In this document: piece by piece, positions 1 through 8,862 of the stretch | How positions within the stretch are numbered: position 1 is the stretch's first letter | Layout of the letters: each line of letters opens with the position of its first letter | NCBI GenBank assembly: GCA_011388675.1 | Contig: DROW01000025.1 | Span: forward strand, 1-38,098 | Direction: 5' to 3' | DNA length: 38,098 bases | Origin: Chloroflexota bacterium | Lineage (GTDB): Bacteria; Chloroflexota; Anaerolineae; B4-G1; DUEL01 | The notes under the pieces: generated by a model | Seen by the model: the letters and a program-made list of their open reading frames with translations, nothing else | The model's database searches: none | Told to the model about the DNA's origin: nothing | Position numbers and translations under genes: made by a program

Positions 1-1058
1 ATGGCGGCGTGGTCGGCCAGGCGACCGACGAACTGGACCTGGTCCTCGGAGAAGCCCCGCTCCCCCTCCCGCCACAGTTCCATCAAGCCGATGGCCTCCC
101 CCTTGTAGCGGATGGGGACCGCGATGTGGCTTCCGTTGAAGACGGTTGGCTCTTCCTGGCCCATCACCTCCTGCGTACCGTTGGAAGGCGAGAGGGGCGG
201 GTTCCCCTCTTCGACGACGACGGCCGTCCCCTCGCCGTCTCCCAACACGCGCAGCGTCCCGGCGTCGGCACCGGTCGCGCGCATCGCCCAGGAGAGGGTT
301 ACCTCCAACACCCGCCGGACGTCGAGGGTGGCGTTCAACTCCCGGTCGATCTGCTGCATCGTCGTCAGTTCCCGCACGCGAACGGCCAGCGTCCGGTCGG
401 TGGCGGTGTACAACCGCGCGTTCTCAATAGCGATCGCGGCGTGGTTGGCGAAGGCGGTCAGCAACGCCACATCGTCCTGCGAGAAAGCCCCGGCCTTGAT
501 GCGGTTGTCCAGGTAGAGGGCCCCGATGACCCGCTCCCGGATCTGAAGCGGGACGCAGATGATGGAACGCAGACCGTAGCCGATGACGCTCTCCTGGGTG
601 GAGAACCGAGGGTCCAACTGCGCGTTGGTCGTCAGCACCGGCCGCCTTTGCTCGATGGCCATTCGTAGGACGGTGCGGCTGAGGTCCAGTTCCTCCCCCT
701 CGCCGAAGTTATGGGCCACTTCGATGTTCAGTTCCCCGTCGTCACCCACCAGCATCAGGCATCCCCGCTCGGCCCCGGTCAACTGAATGAGCGAATCCAT
801 CACCCGGTTGAGCGTCTCGTCGATGTCCAGCGAGGCGTTGAGCGAGGTACTGACCTCGAAGAGGGTCGCCAGCTGCTCCGTGCTCGCCCCGCCCCTGGCG
901 ATGAGATGCTGGTTCAGTTCCTCCAGCATCCGCTGCCATTCCTCAAGCCGGGCGAGGAACTGGGCGGGAGGGAAGTCGGGCGATGCGGCGACGGCCTGAT
1001 ACACCGCCCGCATACTCTCCCGCAGGGCAGACAACACCGGGATTTGCTCCTCCGTCAT
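1..1058 (-). CDS. GAF-domain protein with at least two GAF domains, 3' end truncated by the window edge
   Basis: Not in the ORF track because no stop lies inside the window. Reverse-strand translation from ATG at 1058 reads MTEEQIPVLSALRESMRAVYQAVAASPDFPPAQF...ATLFEVSTSLNASLDIDETLNRVMDSLIQLTGAERGCLMLVGDDGELNIEVAHNFGEGEEL...IICVPLQIRERVIGALYLDNRI...FANHAAIAIENARLYTATDRTL, typical of GAF. RBS AAGGAG lies just upstream. Confidence 0.85.
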   Translation of the reverse strand, partial: MTEEQIPVLSALRESMRAVYQAVAASPDFPPAQFLARLEEWQRMLEELNQHLIARGGASTEQLATLFEVSTSLNASLDIDETLNRVMDSLIQLTGAERGCLMLVGDDGELNIEVAHNFGEGEELDLSRTVLRMAIEQRRPVLTTNAQLDPRFSTQESVIGYGLRSIICVPLQIRERVIGALYLDNRIKAGAFSQDDVALLTAFANHAAIAIENARLYTATDRTLAVRVRELTTMQQIDRELNATLDVRRVLEVTLSWAMRATGADAGTLRVLGDGEGTAVVVEEGNPPLSPSNGTQEVMGQEEPTVFNGSHIAVPIRYKGEAIGLMELWREGERGFSEDQVQFVGRLADHAA

Positions 1059-2104
1059 AGGTTGCTCCTTGGTTCTCCTATCGTCTCCTGTTCCTCGCTC
1101 CCCTCGTCCCGTGGCCACGGCCACCACCAATAGACCAGCCCTTTCCACCTTCCCCATCGTTCGAAGGCACGCTCGACCTCCTCGCGGCCCACGGGTTGCC
1201 CTCCGTACCATTCCTCGGCGACCCGCCTCCGGGCCACCGCGTCCACCGGGATGGCCTCGTATCGGCCCAGCAGCACCATCAGGAGCGCGGTGGCGTACTC
1301 CCCTACCCCCGGGAGATCCCGAAGGAGCCGACGGGCGCGAGGGGCGGGCACGTTGCCGTCCTTCAGTTGCTCCAGGTCCAGTTCGCCGCCTGCCACCCGT
1401 CGGGCCAGGTCGAGGAGGTGAGGGGCCCGGTAACCGATCCCAATGGCTCGCAGATCCTCCTCACGGGCAGCCGCCAATTGGGCCGGGGTGGGAAAGGCGT
1501 GGCGGGAGGGATCGGAGGGGAGCGGGTCACCATACCGGGCGACCAGGGCCTCCACCATCCGCACCGTTCGATCCCAGGTGGTGTTGGTCGTCAGCAGCAC
1601 CTTCACTACGTCCTCGAAGAGCGTGGGGGAGCGAAGGATTCGCCCCAGCCCCTCGCGCTCCAGATGGGCGAGGCGCGGTTCGTCTCGGATCGCTTCATAG
1701 AAGGGAGTCAGGTCCTCCCCCAGCCTCAGCATCCACCACACCTTACGGGCCACCTCCTCCCGCTCGAACCCATCCAGGCGGTCCGGCGTCTCCACCGTTA
1801 CCCCATCCCTGGCCTCGCGGACGAGGAGTTCCACCACCCGGCCCGTACCCAGCCGTTCGATCCGGCCCAGGGCGGCGGTCTGCGGCTCGAGGAAGAAAGG
1901 AGACAGTCGAGCCCACCCGTGGGACGCGACGATGGCCCGCAACGAAAACGGAGCGCAGGCAGAAAGTGCCAGCCGCACGTATACCCCCTGAGACAGGCCC
2001 TCGGCCCGTGTTCTGGTCTTCTGGTCTAAAGATACCACGGTCTGTGTGAAAGGGGATTGCAGGGGGGTTACGATTTCGTTACGCGCTCCGGGCCGGTTCC
2101 ACAT
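1055..2104 (-). CDS. HhH-GPD superfamily DNA glycosylase (AlkA/OGG-like); true start may be internal, e.g. GTG at about 1978
   Basis: ORF contains SPTLFEDVVKVLLTTNTTWDRT and LRDLPGVGEYATALLMVLLGRYEAIPVDAVARR, i.e. helix-hairpin-helix plus catalytic Asp. The longest ORF overlaps thiI by 26 bp, so a shorter start (VRLALSACAPF...) is plausible. Confidence 0.8.
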   Translation of the reverse strand: MWNRPGARNEIVTPLQSPFTQTVVSLDQKTRTRAEGLSQGVYVRLALSACAPFSLRAIVASHGWARLSPFFLEPQTAALGRIERLGTGRVVELLVREARDGVTVETPDRLDGFEREEVARKVWWMLRLGEDLTPFYEAIRDEPRLAHLEREGLGRILRSPTLFEDVVKVLLTTNTTWDRTVRMVEALVARYGDPLPSDPSRHAFPTPAQLAAAREEDLRAIGIGYRAPHLLDLARRVAGGELDLEQLKDGNVPAPRARRLLRDLPGVGEYATALLMVLLGRYEAIPVDAVARRRVAEEWYGGQPVGREEVERAFERWGRWKGLVYWWWPWPRDEGSEEQETIGEPRSNL

Positions 2105-3257
2105 CCACCCGCGTCGCCTGCGCCAGCGCTTCCTCGACCAGCCGGTCCATCTCCGTCTCCGCCTCCGCCTCCAGCACCCTCTCCAGGCGGGGGTGAGTGA
2201 CCACGCGGCTGGGCATCAGGAACTGACAGCAGTCGTCTCCCTCCATCAGGGAGAGAGGGAACGTGCCGATCTGCTCCGCGATCGCCACGATTTCCTTTTT
2301 GTCCAGCCCGATCAGCGGGCGCAGGACCGGCATCTCGACTGCTTGCTCGATCACCGCCAGGCTGTCCAGCGTCTGAGAGGCCACCTGTCCCAGCGACTCG
2401 CCGGTGAAGAGGGCCTTGCCCTTCTCGCGGCGGGTGAGCCGCTCTGCCACTCGCACCATCAGCCGCCGGTAGAGGATCACCCGGTAGGCGACGGGGGTGC
2501 GCACGGTGATCTCCCGCTGCTGGCGGCCGATGGGCACCACGTAGAGGTAAGGCTCCATCCCGTAGGCCCCCATCGCCCGCACGATCTCCCGCGCCCGCGC
2601 CTCCGACCCCATCCAGTTGCCGAAGGGGCGGCTGTGGAAGTGGATGGGGATGACCCGGCAGCCCCGCTTTAGGGCCAGGTAACCCGCCACGGGGGAGTCG
2701 ATCCCACCGGAGAGGAGCAGCCCCACCCGACCGCTCACCCCCACCGGCAGCCCTCCCGGGCCGGGGTGCCGCCCGATCGAGACGACGATCCGATCCCGCA
2801 GCACCTCGACCCCGATGGTCAGTTCGGCCCCCTTCAGGCGGACCGGCCAGCCCGTCCGCTTCTGGACCGCCGCCCCCAACTCCCGCTCGATCTGCGGCGA
2901 GGTCAGGGGGAAGGTCTTGTCGTCGCGGGATGCCCGGATGCGGAAGGAGGCCACCGGGCCCGAGGGCAGATGGGCCAGCACAGTCTCCCGCACCGCCTCC
3001 ATATCCCGCTCCACCAGGAAGGCGGGGGCGAAATGGGCGATGCCGAAGATGGTGCCCAACGCCTCGCGCCAGGTCGCCAGGCCCAGGGGCTGGGCCGCGT
3101 AGACGATCATCCGCCCCGACAGCCGCTCGACCCGTTCAACTCCCCACCCTTCCATACGGCGGAGGATGTTGCGGGCCAGCGTGCGCTCGAAGAAGGGGCG
3201 GTTGCGCCCCTTCAGCCCGATCTCGGCGTAGTGGACGACAGCCCAACGGCTTTCCAT
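2079..3257 (-). CDS. thiI: tRNA 4-thiouridine synthase / sulfurtransferase ThiI (no C-terminal rhodanese domain)
   Basis: AEIGLKGRNRPFFERTLARNI, RVGLLLSGGIDSPVAGYLALKRGCRVIPIHFHS (PP-loop SGGIDSPV), GDDCCQFLMPSRVVTHP; RBS TGGAGGC before ATG. Confidence 0.93.
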   Translation of the reverse strand: MESRWAVVHYAEIGLKGRNRPFFERTLARNILRRMEGWGVERVERLSGRMIVYAAQPLGLATWREALGTIFGIAHFAPAFLVERDMEAVRETVLAHLPSGPVASFRIRASRDDKTFPLTSPQIERELGAAVQKRTGWPVRLKGAELTIGVEVLRDRIVVSIGRHPGPGGLPVGVSGRVGLLLSGGIDSPVAGYLALKRGCRVIPIHFHSRPFGNWMGSEARAREIVRAMGAYGMEPYLYVVPIGRQQREITVRTPVAYRVILYRRLMVRVAERLTRREKGKALFTGESLGQVASQTLDSLAVIEQAVEMPVLRPLIGLDKKEIVAIAEQIGTFPLSLMEGDDCCQFLMPSRVVTHPRLERVLEAEAETEMDRLVEEALAQATRVDVEPARSA

Positions 3258-3425
3258 ATCTTGCCTCCAGACGGAAGTCTACCACACATTGGCGCAAATC
3301 ACCAGGGTATTCGAGGCAAATCACGCCGCCCGGAAGGCGACCGGCACGTTCAGTCCCCTTAGGGACAATTGCTGACCTGGTTGAGCCCCCCCTTCCCCGC
3401 CCCCAGAGGAGGGCGCTCACACACC

Positions 3426-3453
3426 TTGACACCGCGATTGCCGATGCTATAAT
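3426..3453 (+). promoter_or_regulatory. Sigma70-type promoter for the PBP gene: TTGACA-N16-TGCTATAAT
   Basis: Consensus -35 TTGACA (3426-3431) and -10 TATAAT (3448-3453) with extended -10 TGC, 46 bp upstream of the ATG at 3500. Confidence 0.8.
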
Positions 3454-3499
3454 CGCCTCCACCGGCCCGAACGATCAGGGCCATCCGTGGATGTGAGAA

Positions 3500-6481
3500 A
3501 TGGATTCTAACCGACCCGACTTTGGCCTGGAGGACACCCAGCCGACCCAGCCGGTCCATCCGGACGAGGTGGAGACGGGGCCGCTTCCCTGGGAGGATGG
3601 AGAGCCGACCAACCCCTCCCCACGAGAGGCCACGGGGATGACCCCCACCGCCGGGCTTCCCCGCCCCGTCCCCCCTCCTCAGCGGGCCGTCTACACCCCA
3701 CCCCCATCACCGCGCCCGTCTGCCAAACGCCGGTCCCGGCGAGGCAACCGGTTGATCCGCGCTTTTTTCTTCCTCTCCCTAGCCGTGGTGCTCGTCTTCT
3801 TCCTCGGCTTCGCCGTCATCGTCACCGGCTACGCCGCCATCGCCGCCCAACTCCCCCCCGCTGAGGAACTGATCAGCCGCCAGCCCGCCTTCGTCAGTTC
3901 GAAGATCTACGACCGGAACGGCCGGCTGTTGTACGAGGCAGTGGACCCCCAGGGGGGCCGTCGGACCTACGTCCCGTTGGAGCGGATCTCGCCGTACCTG
4001 ATCCAGGCCACCATCGCCACCGAAGACGCCAACTTCTACCGTCACCCTGGGTTCGACCCTATCGCCATCCTGAAAGCGATCTACCGCAACCTCCGTGCCG
4101 GAGAGACGGTCTCCGGTGCATCCACCATCACCCAGCAGCTGGCCCGCAACCTCCTGCTCTCCCCCGAGGAGCGGGTCCAGCGGACCGTTTGGCGCAAGAT
4201 CAAGGAGGTGATCCTGGCCTTCGAGATCCGCCGTCGGTACACGCCGGACACCATCCTGGAGATCTACCTCAACGAGATCTACTACGGCAACCTGGCCTAC
4301 GGGGCGGAGGCGGCGGCGGAGACTTACTTTGGCGTCAGCGCGGCCGAACTGACCCTGGGCCAGGCCGCCTTCCTGGCCGGCCTCCCTCAATCCCCCGCCA
4401 CCTACGACGTCTTCAGCGGCGGGCGGGACCGGGCGCTGGCCCGGATGCAGGACGTCCTCCGGCTGATGGTGGAGCAAGGGTACATCAGCCAGGCGGAGGC
4501 GGCTGCGGCCGCAGCGGAGATGGCCAACTACGAGTTCAAACCTCCCGTCGCCACCGACCGCATCCCCGCCCCCCACTTCGTCGCCTACGTCCTACAGGTC
4601 GTAGAGCAGACCTACGGGCCGGAGGCCCTCTACCGCGGACAGGGGCTCCGGATCTACACCACGCTAGATCTGGACCTGCAGGAGAAGGCGGAGCAGATCG
4701 TCGCCGAACACGTGGCCGCGCTGGCCGATCGGCACGTGACGGACGGTGCGCTGGTCGCCATCGAGCCCTCCACCGGCTACATCCTGGCGATGGTCGGCAG
4801 CGCCGACTACTACAACGAAGAGATCGACGGGCAGGTCAACGTGGCCCTGGCCCCCCGCCAGCCGGGGTCGGCCATCAAGCCGTTGACCTACGTGGCCGCC
4901 TTCGAGAAGGGCTGGACCCCGGCCACGCTGATCTGGGACCTACCCACTGAGTTCCCCAACGGGGCCAACCCACCCTACGTCCCCCGCAACTACGACGGGA
5001 AGTTCCACGGCCCGGTCCTGGTGCGGGACGCCCTGGCCAACTCCTACAACATTCCTGCCGTCAAGGCGCTCCAGTTCATCGGCGTCCCCGCCCTCAAGGA
5101 GATGGCCGCCCGGTTGGGGATCACCACCCTCACCCGGGACGATTACGGCCTGAGCCTCACCCTGGGCGGCGGGGAGGTCAAACTGCTGGAACTGACGGGG
5201 GCCTACGCCGTCTTTGCCAACAACGGCGTCCGCGTCCCGCCGACCCCCATCCTGCGCATCGAGGACAGCCAGGGCAACGTCCTGGTGGACAACACGGACC
5301 GCTCCGGCGTGCAGGTGATCCGGCCGGAGCACGCCTACCTGATCACGTCGATCCTCTCCGACCGCCAGGCCCGCTGTCCGGCCTTCGGCTGCCCCAACGC
5401 GCTGGAACTCTCCCGTCCGGCGGCGGCCAAGACCGGCACCACCAACGACTACCGGGATGCCTTGACGGTCGGTTACACACCGGACCTGGTGGTGGGCGTG
5501 TGGGTGGGCAACGCGGACAACAGCGAGATGGACCGGGTGCCGGGGTCGTTGGGGGCGGCTCCCATCTGGCACGACTTTATGGAGGCCGCCCTGGCCGACA
5601 GGCCGGTCCGTAACTTCGTCCGGCCGCCGGGGATCGTCGAGATGGAGATCTGCGCCGACTCCGGTACCCAACCCAGCGAGTACTGCCCCCGGCGCAAGAT
5701 GGAGGTCTTCGCCAAGGACCAGCCCCCCCTGGGACCAGAGCACGACTGGTACCAACTGGTCCGCATCGACGCGACCACCGGCCTGCTGGCCAACGAGTTC
5801 TGTCCGGACAACGTGATCGAGGAGGTCCGGCTGGTCATCGACGACCCGCAGGGACGGGAGTGGGCCCTTCAGCAAGGGCTCCCGGTGGCTCCTACGGAGT
5901 ACTGCACTGAGGGGACCGCCCAGCCCATCGTTCAGATCACCTCGCCCGCGGCAGGGTCGACCGTTCACGGCGTCGTTCCCGTCGTCGGCACCGTGTTGGT
6001 GCCGAACTTCGACCATTACGTGGTCCAGTACGGCGCGGGGGACAACCCGCAGGGGTGGGAGTGGATCAGCGGGCCGCACCTGGCCCCAGTGCGGAACGGG
6101 CAGTTGACGACGTGGGACACGAGCGGGCTGGAGCCGGGGTTGTACACCCTGCTGGTGACGGCGTGGGACGCCGAAGGCCATCAGTACCAGGGGAAGGTTC
6201 GGTGCTACGTCGCCGGGCCGACGGAGACGCCGTCCCCCACTTCTTCCCCCACGCCCACGACCACGGGCACGCCCGTTCCCACCACAACGCCGACGCCCAC
6301 CGAGACGCCCTCCCCGACGGGGACGCCCGTCCCGACGGACACCCCCGCCCCCGCGCCTACGGCGACACCGACCCCCGCCCCTTCCCCTTCTCCGTCCCCC
6401 ACCTCTACCCCCACCCCGACGGGCACGCCGACTCCCACGCCAACCAGAACCCTCACCCCGACGGCGACCCCGACGGAGTGA
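3500..6481 (+). CDS. Class A penicillin-binding protein (GT51 transglycosylase plus transpeptidase) with C-terminal Ig-like segment and Pro/Thr-rich tail
   Basis: TM near N-terminus; GT51 motif [18 protein letters not shown]...[31 protein letters not shown]; transpeptidase motifs [10 protein letters not shown] (SxxK), NSYN (SxN), [13 protein letters not shown] (KTG). Confidence 0.95.
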   Translation: MDSNRPDFGLEDTQPTQPVHPDEVETGPLPWEDGEPTNPSPREATGMTPTAGLPRPVPPPQRAVYTPPPSPRPSAKRRSRRGNRLIRAFFFLSLAVVLVFFLGFAVIVTGYAAIAAQLPPAEELISRQPAFVSSKIYDRNGRLLYEAVDPQGGRRTYVPLERISPYLIQATIATEDANFYRHPGFDPIAILKAIYRNLRAGETVSGASTITQQLARNLLLSPEERVQRTVWRKIKEVILAFEIRRRYTPDTILEIYLNEIYYGNLAYGAEAAAETYFGVSAAELTLGQAAFLAGLPQSPATYDVFSGGRDRALARMQDVLRLMVEQGYISQAEAAAAAAEMANYEFKPPVATDRIPAPHFVAYVLQVVEQTYGPEALYRGQGLRIYTTLDLDLQEKAEQIVAEHVAALADRHVTDGALVAIEPSTGYILAMVGSADYYNEEIDGQVNVALAPRQPGSAIKPLTYVAAFEKGWTPATLIWDLPTEFPNGANPPYVPRNYDGKFHGPVLVRDALANSYNIPAVKALQFIGVPALKEMAARLGITTLTRDDYGLSLTLGGGEVKLLELTGAYAVFANNGVRVPPTPILRIEDSQGNVLVDNTDRSGVQVIRPEHAYLITSILSDRQARCPAFGCPNALELSRPAAAKTGTTNDYRDALTVGYTPDLVVGVWVGNADNSEMDRVPGSLGAAPIWHDFMEAALADRPVRNFVRPPGIVEMEICADSGTQPSEYCPRRKMEVFAKDQPPLGPEHDWYQLVRIDATTGLLANEFCPDNVIEEVRLVIDDPQGREWALQQGLPVAPTEYCTEGTAQPIVQITSPAAGSTVHGVVPVVGTVLVPNFDHYVVQYGAGDNPQGWEWISGPHLAPVRNGQLTTWDTSGLEPGLYTLLVTAWDAEGHQYQGKVRCYVAGPTETPSPTSSPTPTTTGTPVPTTTPTPTETPSPTGTPVPTDTPAPAPTATPTPAPSPSPSPTSTPTPTGTPTPTPTRTLTPTATPTE
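6216..6480 (+). repeat. Low-complexity Thr/Pro-rich C-terminal tail of the PBP
   Basis: [52 protein letters not shown]...[18 protein letters not shown] encoded by degenerate C-rich repeats. Confidence 0.9.
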
Positions 6482-6485
6482 TCGA

Positions 6486-6517
6486 GGTGCGACGCACCGC
6501 GGGGGTGCGTCCGCACC
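6486..6517. terminator. Strong stem-loop between the PBP and DMT genes (terminator-like but without a U tract)
   Basis: ggtgcgacgcacc (6486-6498) / gcggg / ggtgcgtccgcacc (6504-6517), a near-perfect inverted repeat immediately after the PBP stop. Confidence 0.45.
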
Positions 6518-6545
6518 CGGTTGAACAGCAGGAGGGCAACAGAGC

Positions 6546-7484
6546 GTGAGGTCGATGGCGGCCCCAGAGGACGAGGGGCGGTCGGAGTGGGTGCGGGGGA
6601 TGGTCAGCGCTGCGCTGGCCAGTTTCTTCCTCGGCTGGGCACCGATCCTGGGGAAGATGGCCTACAGAGGGGGCGGTCGACCCTTCACCGTGGTCGCCAT
6701 CCGCACCCTGATCGCGGTGCTGCTCCTCTGGCTGTTCTACCTCCTCTTCTGGCGGGCCTCCATCCGCATCGGCTGGCGGGAACTGATCGGCTGTCTGGCG
6801 GTGGGAGCCGTCAACGGCGTCGGTTCCCTCCTGTACTACTCCGGGCTTCACCGGCTGGACGCCTCCCTCGCTTCCTTCCTCAACACCCTCTACCCGCTGT
6901 GGGTGGTGGTCTTCCTCACCGCCTCCGGCGAGCCGATCCGGCCAGCAACCCTGCTCCGGCTGGCGATGGCGATGGTGGGGGTATACCTGCTCACCGGCGC
7001 AGGCGGCGGGAGGCCGGACTGGCTGGGGGTGATGCTGATGGTCGCCTCGGCCGCTGCCTACGGATGGCATATGGTGATGGGCCAGTGGGTGTTGGCCGAT
7101 GTGCCTTCTCAGACGGCGACCCTCTACATCCTCACGGCGATGGGCGGTGTCTCCAGCCTGGCCCGGCTCTTCCAGGGGAAACCCCTTGAGCCGATCTCCT
7201 CACCGGGATGGGCCTCCATCCTCGCCCTGGGATGCACCACCGGCCTTTCCCGCCTGTTGATGTTCGCCGGCCTGAAGCGGCTGGGCGGCACCGAGACGGC
7301 CCTGATAACCCTCCTGGAGTTAGTGGTTTCCCTGGGATTGGCTTTCCTGCTCCTGGGGGAGCACTTGACCTGGCTCCAGTGGATCGGCGGCGTGGTCCTC
7401 ATCGCCAGCGTCCTCTCGGGCCGGTCGCGCCGGGCCCCCCGACCGGCCGAGCCGTGGTGGGAAGGGGAGGACGAGTACCAGTAG
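6546..7484 (+). CDS. DMT-superfamily transporter with EamA repeats (ATG at 6555 is an alternative start)
   Basis: About 10 hydrophobic helices; FFLGWAPILGKMAYRGGGRPFTVVAIRTLIAVLLLWLFYLLF...GGTETALITLLELVVSLGLAFLLLGEHLTWLQWIGGVVLIASVLS. Confidence 0.88.
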   Translation: MRSMAAPEDEGRSEWVRGMVSAALASFFLGWAPILGKMAYRGGGRPFTVVAIRTLIAVLLLWLFYLLFWRASIRIGWRELIGCLAVGAVNGVGSLLYYSGLHRLDASLASFLNTLYPLWVVVFLTASGEPIRPATLLRLAMAMVGVYLLTGAGGGRPDWLGVMLMVASAAAYGWHMVMGQWVLADVPSQTATLYILTAMGGVSSLARLFQGKPLEPISSPGWASILALGCTTGLSRLLMFAGLKRLGGTETALITLLELVVSLGLAFLLLGEHLTWLQWIGGVVLIASVLSGRSRRAPRPAEPWWEGEDEYQ

Positions 7485-7584
7485 GGCCGCGCGGTTGAGG
7501 CGGACGGCTTCCGCCGAGGGCACAACCGACGGAAGACCGTGAATCCACCCCACGGGACACGGACGACACCAGGGGGCCGACCGC

Positions 7585-8841
7585 TCAACCCTCGTCGGGG
7601 GGGGCAGGGAGGGGGAGCAGGATGTGGAAGGTGGTCCCCGGCAACCGCTCCTCGTCCCGCCCGGGGCTCTCGGCCCAGATCTTTCCCCCGTGGGCCTCGA
7701 TGATCCCACGGGCGACGGTCAACCCCAACCCCAACCCGCCGCCCTTGAAGGCGGTCTTGCTGGAGCGGTGGAGCAGCGTGTTTTCCAGGACGTAGAATCG
7801 CTCGAAGATCCGCTCCCGTTCCTCCGGATCGATGCCGATCCCGGTGTCCTGGATCATCAGGTGGATGGCCTGCTCCACCTTCTGCCCGGTGATGGTGATC
7901 CGCCCGCCGTCGGGGGTGTACTTCATCGCGTTGCTGAGCACGTTCCACAGGGCCTGATGGAGCCGTCGCCCGTCTCCCATCACCGGCGGCAGATCCTCCA
8001 GCCCCTTCACCTTAAACGTGAGGTCCCGGTCGGGGGCGAGGCTGGTGATGTCGGCGATCACGCTCCGCACCAGGTGATCGAGGAAGACGGGCCCCATCGC
8101 CAGTTCCAACCGGTTGGCGTCGATCATCGAGACGTTGAGGATGTCCTCCACGACCTGGCTCAGCCGCTGGGTGGCCTTGGCCACCTGGGCGATCAGGTAA
8201 CGGGGGCTGCCCTCCTCGTCCTCCGAGCCGGGGATCCGGGGGTCGGAGAGCAGGAGCTGGGCGTAGCCGTAGATGACCGTGAGGGGGGTCCGCAGTTCGT
8301 GGCCCGCCAAGACCACGAAGTCGGTCTTCATCTTATCGATCCGCTGGAGTTCCTCGTTCGCCTTCTGCAACTCGCGGATCTTGTCCTCCAGCCGCTCCAC
8401 CAGACGACGGCTGTACTCGACCAGGTACTCGCTCTTCTCCTCCAGCGACTCGATCTGCTCGCGGAAGCCTCCGAGGTAGGAGCGGACCTGTTCCGGAAGG
8501 CGGTCGACGTCGACCGGCTTGGGGATGTAGCCATTGCATCCCGCGATCAACGCGCGCTCCCGATCCCCCTTCAGCGTGGCCGCGGTCAGAGCGACGATCG
8601 GCACGTCCTGCAACGTCTCGATGGAACGGAGGCGGGTGGTTACCTCGTACCCGTCCAGGCCGCTGATGTTGATGTCCATCAGCACCAGGTCGGGGCGGAC
8701 CTGCTGGGCGATCTCCAGGGCGGAGATCCCGTCCTCGGCGATCACCACATCGAACCCCTCCGCCTCCAGAACCCGCTTGACCAGCCTCGCACTGGAAGGA
8801 TCGTCCTCGACGTACAGGATACGAGAGCGTCGTTCCGTCAT
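7585..8841 (-). CDS. Hybrid response regulator-histidine kinase (REC, coiled coil, HisKA, HATPase)
   Basis: REC: RILYVEDDPSSARLVKRVLEAEGF...LVLMDINISGLDGYEV...GYIPKPVDVD; HisKA LAGHELRTPLTVIYGYAQLL; HATPase ALWNVLSNAMKYTPDGG, DTGIGIDPEERERIFERF, GLGLGLTVARGIIEAHGGKIW. Confidence 0.93.
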   Translation of the reverse strand: MTERRSRILYVEDDPSSARLVKRVLEAEGFDVVIAEDGISALEIAQQVRPDLVLMDINISGLDGYEVTTRLRSIETLQDVPIVALTAATLKGDRERALIAGCNGYIPKPVDVDRLPEQVRSYLGGFREQIESLEEKSEYLVEYSRRLVERLEDKIRELQKANEELQRIDKMKTDFVVLAGHELRTPLTVIYGYAQLLLSDPRIPGSEDEEGSPRYLIAQVAKATQRLSQVVEDILNVSMIDANRLELAMGPVFLDHLVRSVIADITSLAPDRDLTFKVKGLEDLPPVMGDGRRLHQALWNVLSNAMKYTPDGGRITITGQKVEQAIHLMIQDTGIGIDPEERERIFERFYVLENTLLHRSSKTAFKGGGLGLGLTVARGIIEAHGGKIWAESPGRDEERLPGTTFHILLPLPAPPDEG

Positions 8842-8862
8842 AGGCCCTCCATCTGCGTTGTC

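Noticed and set aside
1196-2029. Plus-strand ORFs opposite the DNA glycosylase
   Set aside because: No recognisable domain; the minus strand has HhH-GPD motifs and a coupled RBS/start.
4940-6181. 413-aa minus-strand ORF inside the PBP gene
   Set aside because: Opposite to clear transpeptidase motifs (SxxK, KTG); low-information composition.
6205-6516. Minus-strand ORF with [16 protein letters not shown] repeat, looking like an elastin-like protein
   Set aside because: It is the antisense of the TP-rich tail of the PBP; no RBS or independent support.
7485-7584. Convergent intergenic region as a bidirectional terminator
   Set aside because: Only weak short stems (e.g. ggcgga/tccgcc) and no U tracts; insufficient to annotate.
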